DNA of 46,420 nt, from assembly GCA_002783405.1 (NCBI GenBank), contig PFGG01000010.1, positions 1 through 46,420 on the forward strand, read 5' to 3'. A program made the position numbers and the translations under genes. The DNA comes from a bacterium (Candidatus Blackallbacteria) CG13_big_fil_rev_8_21_14_2_50_49_14 (GTDB lineage Bacteria; Cyanobacteriota; Sericytochromatia; UBA7694). The notes beneath the pieces were generated by a model. The model was given only the letters and a program-made list of their open reading frames with translations. It was not told where the DNA came from and made no database searches. Position 1 is the stretch's first letter. The number at the start of each line of letters is the position of its first letter. This document shows, in pieces, positions 32,958 through 41,416 of this stretch.

Positions 32958-35147
32958 GCCCTGATCGCCCTGAGCGCGGCCAGCCTGATGATGGGCTTTT
33001 CAGGTAAAGCCCAAGCCAACCTCGAAACCGTCAGCAAAGCCTTGCCCCCAACGGCACTCGGAGCCATGGCCCTGGATCTCAACCCCAAAGCTTGGGATTT
33101 CTATCTGAAACAAAAAGGGCTCAATAAAATGCTCATGGGAGAGGTCATCCATGAGCTGACAGATGGCTTTAAAACAGATATGGAAATCAATTTCCAGGAT
33201 TTAATGGGTGGACATGTCCTGCTCGCCCTCTACCCCAATGCAAAGAGCTCAGAGGATCCATATTTCCTGGTCAGCATGGATCCCCCCAATTCAGCAGCGA
33301 TCCAAAAATCCTTGGAAGCCCTCAAAAGCCACACCAAAATCCACAGAGAAACCTACCAGGGAACTGAAATTTATTACGCCTTTAAAGAGTCTGCAGAAAA
33401 CGAAGCCACTGAAATCGATTTTGTATTGGCCTACCGTAACCAAACCTTGCTTTTGGGCAGTGATTTTGCGCTCATGAAACAGGCTTTGGATCTTAAAACC
33501 GCTGATCAAGGACTGCTCAAAAATACGGGTTATCAAAACGTTTTTCAAAGGCTTGGCAAGGAGCCTTTGATTCTTTGGGCAGATCTTCAAGCCATCAAAG
33601 CCAGCCTTCCCTCCAAACAGGATTTGGCATCTTTTGCACAGGATCTGGGGCCCTTGCTGATGTTCCGCAAAGACTGGAGCCTGACTTCCAGTTTGGGAAT
33701 GGGCTTGCATTTCGATGCCCAAGGCTTGAAAACGCTGAATATTTCTGACTTGCAGACAAGTGGTCTTAAAAGCGCTGATCAGGCCTATATCAACCAAGTG
33801 AAGAATCCAAAGAACCTTGTCTCAATGGATGCTCTGCTCGGTCTGCTGCCCCCGCAACCGCTTGTCACCTGGATGATCAATACCCTGAGCTTGAACTTTG
33901 ATGATCCTGATGCCCCCATGAATAAAATTTCAGGGGATCCTGAATTGCTCAAAATTCAACGCAAAGCGCTTCAGGAGTTTATGCAGGAAACCGGTTTGGA
34001 TCTAAAAAAAGATATTCTGGCCCACAGCGATGGCCGTGTCGCCATGAGTGTTTTTTATTTGGATCGGTTCCCAGATTATCAAAGTGCCCCCGTGTTTGTA
34101 ACCTTGCTCGGAAGCCCCAATGGGCCTCAATTTTTAGCCCATCTTCAAGACAAGATGAAAATTCAGAGCCCCGCTGGGGCAAACACTGGGGCACAGGATT
34201 TTATGCTTGAAAAACAAGCCTTTGAAACCTACCGTGGGGTGCCTTTCTATACTTTAGGCGGTAACTTTCATCTCGATGAAGCCATGGAAAAAGAAATGAA
34301 GATCAAAATCTGTTTTGCCGCCCTGGATCAGGTCTTGCTGATCGGCAGCAACCCCGCAGGTCTTCGCGCCATTGTGGATTATTCCCTGGGCTTGCGCAGC
34401 CCCATGAACCAAGATTCAGAATTTAAACGCGTGCGGGGCCTGATGAACAACCAGAATGAAACCCAGCTTTTTTATGCAGACCTCACGCGTTGGGCCCGTT
34501 TGGCAGACCATTTTTTACATGAAGAAAAAGACTATCAATTGTTTAAACCCCTGCTCAAGAGTTTAAAAGCCTTGGCCAGTGACAGCCAATTTACGCTAAC
34601 AGGCGGGTTCGGACATTTTTTAGTAGATGCCGACCTGCAAGCTGTGAATTTTTCAGAATTGCTAGAGTCTATCCAAGCGGAGAAAACTGAAGACGCTGAC
34701 AAACTCGACAAAGAAATGCCAGACCTTGAGGATACCCCAACCCCCATTTCAAGCCCTGACGCCACACCCAAACCTGAGGTTAAACCTACGCCCAAACCTG
34801 AGGTCAAGCCCACGCCCAAACCTGAGGTCAAACCTACGCCCAAACCTGAGGTCAAGCCCACACCCAAACCTGAGGTCAAGCCCACACCCAAACCTGAGGT
34901 CAAGCCCACGCCCAAGCCTGAGGTTAAACCTACGCCCAAACCTGAGGTCAAGCCCACACCCAAACCTGAGGTCAAACCTACGCCCAAGCCTGAGGTCAAG
35001 CCCACACCCAAGCCTGAGGTTAAACCTACGCCCAAGCCTGAGGTTAAACCTACGCCCAAGCCTGAGGTTAAACCTACGCCCACTCCTACACCAGACGATG
35101 ATGAAGACATAGATCTTTCAGATCTTGATCTTGAGCTTGAAGAATAG
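32916..35147 (+). CDS. DUF3352-like secreted protein with PEVKP repeat tail
   Basis: About 743 residues. The start is ATG 32916, chosen for GGAAGG upstream, the TATAAT box and the signal peptide that follows ([20 protein letters not shown], then AQA). The 600-residue body fits DUF3352 proteins known from cyanobacteria: [49 protein letters not shown], and repeated half-domains of strand-helix type. A tail of 13 octapeptides (KPEVKPTP) follows, and then an acidic end ([17 protein letters not shown]). The tail could span the periplasm or peptidoglycan. Function unknown. Confidence 0.75.
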   Translation: MPAQFYHIKNLRKHALIALSAASLMMGFSGKAQANLETVSKALPPTALGAMALDLNPKAWDFYLKQKGLNKMLMGEVIHELTDGFKTDMEINFQDLMGGHVLLALYPNAKSSEDPYFLVSMDPPNSAAIQKSLEALKSHTKIHRETYQGTEIYYAFKESAENEATEIDFVLAYRNQTLLLGSDFALMKQALDLKTADQGLLKNTGYQNVFQRLGKEPLILWADLQAIKASLPSKQDLASFAQDLGPLLMFRKDWSLTSSLGMGLHFDAQGLKTLNISDLQTSGLKSADQAYINQVKNPKNLVSMDALLGLLPPQPLVTWMINTLSLNFDDPDAPMNKISGDPELLKIQRKALQEFMQETGLDLKKDILAHSDGRVAMSVFYLDRFPDYQSAPVFVTLLGSPNGPQFLAHLQDKMKIQSPAGANTGAQDFMLEKQAFETYRGVPFYTLGGNFHLDEAMEKEMKIKICFAALDQVLLIGSNPAGLRAIVDYSLGLRSPMNQDSEFKRVRGLMNNQNETQLFYADLTRWARLADHFLHEEKDYQLFKPLLKSLKALASDSQFTLTGGFGHFLVDADLQAVNFSELLESIQAEKTEDADKLDKEMPDLEDTPTPISSPDATPKPEVKPTPKPEVKPTPKPEVKPTPKPEVKPTPKPEVKPTPKPEVKPTPKPEVKPTPKPEVKPTPKPEVKPTPKPEVKPTPKPEVKPTPKPEVKPTPKPEVKPTPTPTPDDDEDIDLSDLDLELEE
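34770..35081 (+). repeat. 13 tandem 24-bp repeats encoding KPEVKPTP
   Basis: The 24-bp units are in frame and differ only at synonymous third positions. Two recurring unit types (AAACCTACG versus AAGCCCACA/ACG in the last three codons) are interspersed, a sign of unit shuffling by slippage or recombination. The protein length is probably variable between strains. Confidence 0.95.
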
Positions 35148-35177
35148 CAAAAAACGTTTCTGATTGAATTGAGCTTA

Positions 35178-35207
35178 CCTCTCCCGAAGTAATATCTTCG
35201 GGAGAGG
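35178..35207 (+). terminator. Hairpin after the DUF3352 gene
   Basis: Perfect 12-bp arms, CCTCTCCCGAAG (35178-35189) and CTTCGGGAGAGG (35196-35207), with loop TAATAT. No strong T tract follows, so it may also be a stabilising or bidirectional element. The AT-rich stretch 35208-35414 holds no gene I can see. Confidence 0.65.
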
Positions 35208-35414
35208 CGTTCTAAACACCCCCCTTATTTTAGACTTATACCGTCTATTTTTCTAAAAAACATAAACAAAATTCATAAAAAAATCAGCTAAAACCTATCA
35301 GCCAATGCTTTAAATTGGGCTTAAATTCATGATTCATCAACAGGTTTTTCAAATTCAGTGCGATAATAAAATTATTCAAACTATACCTGTGGCCTTGAGA
35401 AAGAGAACCAACGC

Positions 35415-36632
35415 ATGACAAATGTGAAAATGAATCCCGATGCCCAACTGCCTCCCCTTCCCAGTCAGCGTTTGAATCCTCAGGCCAAACCCGCAAATAC
35501 GCAAGCAGCTTCTCAACCTGGCCTGAGCAGCGATGCACTACAAATCAGTGCCACCAAAAGCAGTACCCACCCAGCTCAACTCAGCTTTATTCAAGAAAGC
35601 AGCCAAACTACACCTATTCAAAGATTTCAAGGTTCCAAAGAAGAATATTTTAATTTTCTTGATCACGATCCAGAATTGCGTAAAAAAGCCAAAACTGATG
35701 CCGTGGGAGCCTTGCTTGATCTGATGGCACGTAAAGATTTACCTGCTGATCTTGAAAAAGCCTATACCCGACAAGCCGGTTCGACAGGAGGGGGGCGCAT
35801 CCTTCTGGTTTTAGACTATACCCGCGGCACCCCCTCTTCAGAAACCTCGTGGCAAGCCCTGAAACAAGGCCCCATGCACTATCTTTCAAGTAAAATCATC
35901 ACACCGATGTTGACCCATTTTCGTGAAGTGGATGGCGGTTCGCTTTTTCCGGGAGATGCCACCATGACCCCTGCCTTCCGTGACAGCACGCTTTGGGGCC
36001 CCAAAACCAATCAGGTAGGCCATATGCTTTGTGCCCTTGAAACAGGCGTACGCATGGGCAAGCTTTCAAAAAGCAGTATTGAAAGCAAGAGCTTTGATCT
36101 TGCCATCAAAGCAGCCACCAAAATTGCAGGTTTTGAGCATATTCAAGGCAATGCCCTGGATTTTTCACGCGCAGGGGTCATCGGCCACGAAATGAAAGGG
36201 GACGGCGATGGCGGCGGATTTTTGAGTCAAATGAAGGCCTATGATCAACTGGTCGCCAATGGAGACCCCGATAAAATCCGAACGCATTGGGATCTGGCCG
36301 TCGCGGCAGTTCACAAAAATGATCATGCCGCTGCCTATCAGCATATCTATGCGATTTCAAAAGCGATTGAAGCCCCCACTACCCCTGAAGAAGTCGCTCA
36401 AAACCTTGCAAATAAACATCCCCGCTTCGCCCCCCCCCATCAACCGCGCGAAGGCAATAGCAGCCAGGACATTGCTCTGAGTGTCTACGGATTTGCTCTT
36501 GGCTATCAGGCCATGACCCAGGGTTTAAACTCACCCGCGTCAGCCCGCAGCTTGTTTGAATCTATTCTGCGCGAAAATGGCTCACAAGCCCAAGCTATCA
36601 ATCAAGCGGCTGGAATCCAGGCTCGAAAATAG
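35415..36632 (+). CDS. Hypothetical protein
   Basis: 405 residues. The first 70 are low-complexity (Pro/Gln/Ser-rich) with no signal peptide. The rest is a compact domain with GSTGGGRILLVLDYTRGTPSS, FREVDGGSLFPGDATMTPAFRDSTLWGPKTNQVGHMLCALETGV, and a late GEMKGDGDGG-like segment (VIGHEMKGDGDGGGFLSQM) whose His, Glu and Asp could bind metal. I do not recognise the family. The conserved-looking central block suggests an enzyme. Its 3' end overlaps the convergent dioxygenase gene by 35 bp. Confidence 0.6.
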   Translation: MTNVKMNPDAQLPPLPSQRLNPQAKPANTQAASQPGLSSDALQISATKSSTHPAQLSFIQESSQTTPIQRFQGSKEEYFNFLDHDPELRKKAKTDAVGALLDLMARKDLPADLEKAYTRQAGSTGGGRILLVLDYTRGTPSSETSWQALKQGPMHYLSSKIITPMLTHFREVDGGSLFPGDATMTPAFRDSTLWGPKTNQVGHMLCALETGVRMGKLSKSSIESKSFDLAIKAATKIAGFEHIQGNALDFSRAGVIGHEMKGDGDGGGFLSQMKAYDQLVANGDPDKIRTHWDLAVAAVHKNDHAAAYQHIYAISKAIEAPTTPEEVAQNLANKHPRFAPPHQPREGNSSQDIALSVYGFALGYQAMTQGLNSPASARSLFESILRENGSQAQAINQAAGIQARK

Positions 36633-37425
36633 AAAGCCTTTCCGTTGAATCTGAACTTGTCCAAAATTCCCAAGCCCTTTCAAACCACTGGGGTTGTGAG
36701 AGTGCTCTCAGTTCTGCCTGCGTTGGCAAATTAGCTGGGTCGAGAAAAGATTTGAGCAGAGCATGGGGCTTCCCCACACAGATATCCAAGGCTTTTCTGG
36801 CTGAATTGCCTGCGTAATGCCTTCTGTGGATCATTTGTCCGTCAAAGACCAACAAATCACCTGGAGCCAGTTGAATCAATTCCGAATCCGGCAGCATTTC
36901 AAAATGGCGATGCCCAGAAGTCTCAAATCTGACCCGAGATTCCCGTTCAGTATCCCAACGGGCATGGCTGCCGGGAATCAGTTCAATTCCTGCTTCAGGC
37001 AATAGGGGTATTCTCAAATGCAAACTCAACAACTGACTTTGCTCTTGCGACTGTTCAAAATCAGAAATAGAACTGAACTGCAGATCACGGTGCCAATAGG
37101 GGCGCTGAGCGATATCCTCAGGGTTAAAAAAAAGCTGGGTATTGTGAAAATACAAGTCTTTGCCAAAACAACTGTCCAAAGTCTCAACCAAAGCAGGAGA
37201 AATCAGATGCTCGAAAAAATTCACTCTGGCTTCCGTGCTTGAAAAATAGGCGGAATGGCTCAAAGAGTGCATATTGACCCCTTTAAAATCTGGTGGGAGT
37301 GTGCTTTGCCATTGCTTTAGAATGGGTTCAATCAAAGCCGCCAGGACCTTGACTTCTGCAGCCGAGTAAAAGGCAGGCACAACAAAATAACCCCTTTCAA
37401 AAAATGCCTGAGAACAACGATTCAC
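36598..37425 (-). CDS. Phytanoyl-CoA dioxygenase (PhyH)-family protein
   Basis: 275 residues from GTG 37425 (AGGAGG 10 nt upstream). The Fe(II)/2OG enzyme signature is complete: HRD in YWHRDLQF (about residues 112-114), the distal histidine in GQMIHRRHYAG and the 2OG-binding Arg in NSARKALDICVG, with GIELIPGSHARWD between. PhyH-like enzymes hydroxylate acyl-CoA or carrier-bound and natural-product substrates. It is divergent from the acyl-AMP ligase operon with about 110 bp between, so it may act on the same acyl product; that is inference. Confidence 0.82.
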   Translation of the reverse strand: MNRCSQAFFERGYFVVPAFYSAAEVKVLAALIEPILKQWQSTLPPDFKGVNMHSLSHSAYFSSTEARVNFFEHLISPALVETLDSCFGKDLYFHNTQLFFNPEDIAQRPYWHRDLQFSSISDFEQSQEQSQLLSLHLRIPLLPEAGIELIPGSHARWDTERESRVRFETSGHRHFEMLPDSELIQLAPGDLLVFDGQMIHRRHYAGNSARKALDICVGKPHALLKSFLDPANLPTQAELRALSQPQWFERAWEFWTSSDSTERLSIFEPGFQPLD

Positions 37426-37536
37426 AAGCCACCCACCTCCTTTTTAGCTGAATACCTAGCATACCAAATCTGCTGCCGATATTCTGCTCTGAACAGACCT
37501 GAGCTAGAATAGATTATTAAACCCCAAAGGAATCCC

Positions 37537-39219
37537 ATGTCACGACTGACAGAAACCTGTCTTCGCCTTGAAAATCAAAAAAGACCTCAGCTTTTCACGC
37601 ATTGGCATGAACAGGAAAATCGCTGCGAGCGTATTTCAGGGGCAGCCTTTTTCGAACAGGTCAATCGCATGGCCAGCGCCTTGCAAAAAAAATATCCCGC
37701 CCAAAGCCGTATTCTGCTCCTGTTCGAACCCGGATTGGGCTTCCCCTTGGCCTTTTGGGCCTGCTTAAAAGCAGGCATGGTAGCGGTTCCAACCTACCCG
37801 CCAGCAGATCCCAGAACCCGTCAGCGTTTCCTTGAGATCGCGAAAGATGCACAAGCCTCGGCGGTTTTGACCAGCGAAAAAATACTGAAAAAATTCCAAT
37901 GGATTCGCTATTTACTCAGTTCGCTGCGACGCATGAAATGGCACGCCCTGGAAGAACTCTGCCAGGAAGCAATCATTGAACTGGCCCCGGCAAAAGAAAC
38001 CGATCTTGCCCTGCTACAATATACTTCGGGTTCTACTGCCAGCCCCAGAGGCGTCATGCTCAGTCATGCCAATGTCTATGCCAATGCCAGTGCCTTGGCT
38101 GCCCCATGGAAGCTGATGCCCGCAATCCAAGAACATTTCGTCAGTTGGTTGCCCTTGTACCATGATATGGGACTGATGTGTGGCGTGATTTTTCCACTCT
38201 ATACCGGTGCTGCCAGTACGCTTTTTTCACCGCTCTATTTTCTTCAAAAACCGAGAAGATGGCTCCAGGTTTTAAGCGAAACCCAAGGAACCATCTCAGC
38301 AGCACCCAATTTTGCCTATGAACTCTGTCTCAAAAAAATCACACCCGATCAGCTCGAGGGTTTGGATTTAAGCAACTGGCGCGTGACCCTCAATGGCGCA
38401 GAAGCCATCCAGGCTGAAACACTGCAAGCCTTCAGTGAACGCTTCTCAACAGTGGGCTTCAAAAGCAATTGTTTTTACAATGCCTACGGCCTTGCCGAAA
38501 CCACCGTTTTCGTGGCCGGTGGCAAGCCGCTGAGTGAGCCGAGAATCCACAGGTTTTCGAGCCAGGCGCTGAGTCAAAACAGAATTGTGCCAGACCCCGA
38601 GGGCCGTGCCTTGGTTGGATTGGGACAGGTCTGGGAAGATACCCAGCTTCAAATTGTCAACCCTGACAGTTTAACGACCTGCGCTGAAAATGAAATTGGG
38701 GAAATTTGGCTTCAGGGCAGCAGTGTCGGCATGGGCTACTGGCACAAAACAGAGCAGACAGAAGCAACCTTCTCAGCGCAACTGGCCGATCACCCTGAGC
38801 AGGGTAAATGGCTGCGCACAGGGGATCTGGGCTTTGTTTATCAAGGGGATCTGTTTATCACAGGGCGTATCAAGGAACTCATTATTCTTCAAGGTCAAAA
38901 CCACTCCCCGCCTTTAATTGAAAAGGCCGTTCAAACTGCCTCTGATGCCTTTCGCAAGGGCTGTGGCGCGGCCTTTTCAACCGGAGAAGCACCCGAACGA
39001 TTGATCTTGGTACAGGAGATCAAGAAAGACTGTTCGCTTAGCCACGCGGAGCTTGAAAAAATTGCAAAAAAAGCCCTGGCCGAAAGTGAAGGACTTCGCT
39101 TGGATATTCTCTATCCAATTGAAGCGGGCAGCCTGCCCAAAACTTCCAGCGGAAAAATTCAGCGCAACCAGGTAAAACAGCTCTATTTGAAAGGAAAACT
39201 CAAAGCATGGAAGAAGTAA
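37537..39219 (+). CDS. Fatty acyl-AMP ligase (FAAL)
   Basis: FAALs activate fatty acids as acyl-adenylates and load them on carrier proteins rather than CoA. The 560-residue product has the adenylation motifs LLQYTSGSTASPRGVMLSHAN and the FAAL hallmark SWLPLYHDMGLMCGVIFPLY. Also present are NAYGLAETTVFVAGG, GKWLRTGDLGF, TGRIKELIIL and a terminal SGKIQRNQ lysine. The ribosome site is AAAGGAA, with a TAGAAT -10 at 37505-37510. It overlaps the acyl carrier protein gene by 13 bp, so that protein is the obvious acceptor. Confidence 0.92.
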   Translation: MSRLTETCLRLENQKRPQLFTHWHEQENRCERISGAAFFEQVNRMASALQKKYPAQSRILLLFEPGLGFPLAFWACLKAGMVAVPTYPPADPRTRQRFLEIAKDAQASAVLTSEKILKKFQWIRYLLSSLRRMKWHALEELCQEAIIELAPAKETDLALLQYTSGSTASPRGVMLSHANVYANASALAAPWKLMPAIQEHFVSWLPLYHDMGLMCGVIFPLYTGAASTLFSPLYFLQKPRRWLQVLSETQGTISAAPNFAYELCLKKITPDQLEGLDLSNWRVTLNGAEAIQAETLQAFSERFSTVGFKSNCFYNAYGLAETTVFVAGGKPLSEPRIHRFSSQALSQNRIVPDPEGRALVGLGQVWEDTQLQIVNPDSLTTCAENEIGEIWLQGSSVGMGYWHKTEQTEATFSAQLADHPEQGKWLRTGDLGFVYQGDLFITGRIKELIILQGQNHSPPLIEKAVQTASDAFRKGCGAAFSTGEAPERLILVQEIKKDCSLSHAELEKIAKKALAESEGLRLDILYPIEAGSLPKTSSGKIQRNQVKQLYLKGKLKAWKK

Positions 39220-39470
39220 AACCCCGCCGTTCAGAGGTAGAATCCTGGCTGATGAATCAAATCGCATTGTCAACCGAAAAACCTGTAGACACCCTCGATC
39301 CCGATCTGCCTTTCGCCTCACTGGGTCTAGACTCAACCACAGCGGTCGCAATGAGCGGGGATCTTGAGGATCAATTTGGTTTCGAATTAGACCCCACCTT
39401 GATCTTTGAATTTCCAAGTGTCACCCGATTACTTAATCACCTGGAGGCAGAAGGTGTCCTCGCTGTTTGA
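39207..39470 (+). CDS. Acyl carrier protein
   Basis: 87 residues with the phosphopantetheine serine in SLGLDSTTAVAM (Ser about residue 45), flanked by the helices of the PKS/NRPS-type carrier fold and ending FPSVTRLLNHLEAEG. It overlaps the FAAL gene by 13 bp and the monooxygenase gene by 17 bp, so all three are translated together. It is the probable acyl carrier for FAAL and the platform on which the monooxygenase acts. Confidence 0.92.
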   Translation: MEEVKPRRSEVESWLMNQIALSTEKPVDTLDPDLPFASLGLDSTTAVAMSGDLEDQFGFELDPTLIFEFPSVTRLLNHLEAEGVLAV

Positions 39471-40680
39471 ACTGCTCAGACTTTTCAAAGCCAAACAGAT
39501 TGAAATCAGTTTGCGCAATGGGGAATTGCATCTCAAGGCTCCCAAGGGCGCACTTTCGCCAGAATTACAGAATCAGATCAAAGCCCAGAAACAAGCTCTG
39601 ATCGATCATTTAAAAGCTGAAAAGCTTGATTTCAGCCTGTTTTTTTTCGGCAAAGCCGAAGATACGCAACCCCAAGGCGCCTATGAGCTGCTCTTTCGCG
39701 CAGCACAATTTGCTGAAAAGCATGGTTTTTGTGGAATCTGGACCCCTGAACGCCATTTTGACAGTTTAGGTGCTTTTTTTCCCAGCCCTGCGGTTCTCGC
39801 TGCCGCTTTGGCACGTGAAACAAAACACATGGCCTTAAGAGCTGGAAGTGTTGTTTTGCCCCTTCAAGACCCGATTCGCGTCGTGGAAGAATGGTCGGTG
39901 GTCGATCATCTCAGTTCAGGCCGGGTGGAGCTTTCTTTTGCCACAGGCTGGCACAGCAACGATTTTGCCTTGGCACCCGAAAATTACAGAGACCGACATC
40001 AAATTCTCTATAATCGCTTGCAAGAGGTACACAAACTCTGGCGAGGCGAAAGCATTCCCCGCCAAGAGGGCAGTGGCAGCCAGATTCAAGTTCAAACTTA
40101 CCCCAGACCCCTACAGCCAGATTTGCCAGTCTGGTTGACCGCCATTGGCAATCCCGATTCCTATCGCAGAATTGGGGCATCTGGCTCCCATTTGCTCACC
40201 TGTCTGCTGGATCAGGAGGTTGAAGAATTGGCCGAAAAGCTGATTCTTTACCGCCAGGCCCTTTCTGAAAATGGATTTGATCCGCAAAAGTATAAGGTGG
40301 GTGTCTTTTTACATACCTTCCTGGGTCATGAGCTTGAACAAACCCGCAGAGAAGTCGAAGCCCCCTTCAAATCCTATCTCAAATCTACGCTGCATTTATT
40401 GGGAAAATTAAGTCACAGCGCGGGCCTCAATATAGATCCCTCGCATTTTGATGCCGAAGAAGAAGCTGCTCTTTTGGATTTTGCTTTTGAACGCTATTTT
40501 TCAAGAAGGGCCTTGATGGGAACTCCCGAAAGCGTCCAGCCGCTACTGGCACAGCTCAAAGCTGCAGGTGTCAATGAAATTGCCTGCTTAATGGATTTTG
40601 GCCCCACCCCAGCTCAGATCATGCGCAGTTTGGAGTTGATCAGCCCGATGATTTCAGAAGGAATTCATCAGAGGGCTTGA
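39454..40680 (+). CDS. LLM-class flavin monooxygenase with TubC-type docking domain
   Basis: 408 residues from GTG 39454, where GGAGG lies 6 nt upstream; upstream ATG frames would intrude further into the ACP gene. The N-terminal 50 residues (LFELLRLFKAKQIEISLRNG, then ELHLKAPKGALSPELQNQIK) match the TubC N-terminal docking domain seen on NRPS/PKS subunits. The rest is a luciferase-like monooxygenase: KLDFSLFFFGKAE, GFCGIWTPERHFDSLGAFFPSPAVLAA, GSVVLPLQDPIRVVEEWSVVDHLSSGRVELSFATGWH. It resembles the MupA/Atu3635 group linked to polyketide and peptide synthesis. It probably oxidises the carrier-bound acyl chain. Confidence 0.88.
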   Translation: MSSLFELLRLFKAKQIEISLRNGELHLKAPKGALSPELQNQIKAQKQALIDHLKAEKLDFSLFFFGKAEDTQPQGAYELLFRAAQFAEKHGFCGIWTPERHFDSLGAFFPSPAVLAAALARETKHMALRAGSVVLPLQDPIRVVEEWSVVDHLSSGRVELSFATGWHSNDFALAPENYRDRHQILYNRLQEVHKLWRGESIPRQEGSGSQIQVQTYPRPLQPDLPVWLTAIGNPDSYRRIGASGSHLLTCLLDQEVEELAEKLILYRQALSENGFDPQKYKVGVFLHTFLGHELEQTRREVEAPFKSYLKSTLHLLGKLSHSAGLNIDPSHFDAEEEAALLDFAFERYFSRRALMGTPESVQPLLAQLKAAGVNEIACLMDFGPTPAQIMRSLELISPMISEGIHQRA

Positions 40681-40706
40681 AACCGCCCTTCATAAAATGC
40701 AATAAT
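40677..40706 (+). promoter_or_regulatory. Promoter of RNA copy 2
   Basis: TTGAAA (40677-40682, overlapping the monooxygenase stop), an 18-bp spacer, and AATAAT (40701-40706). The predicted start is near 40713. Confidence 0.6.
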
Positions 40707-40712
40707 CAGATC

Positions 40713-41354
40713 AGCTGAGTACTTCTGCCTGCCAGGAAGAAGCACGACAGAGGCCCTGGTGAAAACCCAGGCCAGAAAGCTCATGAGGGTTTGTCTTAAT
40801 GACCCATCTCTAAAGTGGTCAAAACCTTGAAGTTGTCAAAACAGCAAGAGGGTCCTTTCCTGGAAGCAGGAAACACACTTTAAAGAAGGAAAACCCTGGA
40901 GAGCCAAAATACCAAAAAGGGAAGGCTGATTCAGCCTCGCTGTGCTTGAGGAAAAAGCCTTGAAGTCGTCAAAACGGCAAGAGGGCAAGGTGCCGGAAAC
41001 GGTAACCAATTCAAGCATGGAGTAAACCCTTAAAGGGAAAATTACAAAAGGGGAACTGGTATTGGCTGCGCCAATACGAAGGACTCTTACAGGGTGCAAA
41101 GCTCTGAAGTCGTCAAAACGGCAAGAGAGCCAAGCTGCTGATGGGTTGAAAGGTCTGTTGGCAGAAGACTGTAAGAGGGGAACCCCCTAAAGTGAACAAA
41201 AACCTTGAAGAAGGATCGCATGCGATAGCCTCTCCGGGCTGAAACCGTCAAGGGCGAAGCCAAACGCCGAAGATGGAGGCCACTCCTGAAATGGGTGGCG
41301 ATCGGAGCAGGTAAAAACTTCAGGAAGGTGGCGTGAAAATAAACTGGCAGGTAG
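40713..41354 (+). ncRNA. Large structured RNA, copy 2 (complete)
   Basis: A 640-nt region without a credible ORF. Its two ends pair: 40724-40735 with 41343-41354 gives 12 bp including one G-U. Inside are three hairpin modules of one design (40824-40853, 40957-40986, 41101-41130): outer stem, 3x3 GAA/AAG internal loop, inner 5-bp stem, CAAA loop. The inner pair C-G in the second module is T-A in the first. Further hairpins are 40856-40873 (GAAG loop), 40989-41007 (CCG-GAAA-CGG) and 41059-41077 (8-bp stem). All have counterparts in copy 1 with compensatory changes. The 3' domain (41200-41340) has more short stems. No terminator is visible before the Nudix gene. Not recognisable as RNase P, tmRNA, 6S or SRP RNA. 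Confidence 0.8.
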
Positions 41355-41416
41355 ACAGTGTTCCGCGTTGGGGCGGATTTAGAATGAAACTGCTTAAACA
41401 CTCAGGAGTCAGTGAT

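Noticed and set aside
34770-35081. CRISPR-like array
   Set aside because: The repeats are contiguous 24-bp units without spacers and are in frame within a coding sequence.
34535-35110. 191-codon antisense frame with GLGVGLTS repeats
   Set aside because: It is the mirror of the 24-bp repeat in the DUF3352 gene, has no ribosome site, and runs opposite to a well-supported coding sequence.
40713-41354. Group II intron, HEARO/IscB omega RNA, or other known large RNA
   Set aside because: No domain V hairpin, no reverse transcriptase, and no HNH/IscB gene beside either copy; length and repeated GAA/AAG modules do not match what I know of these. A database search is still needed.
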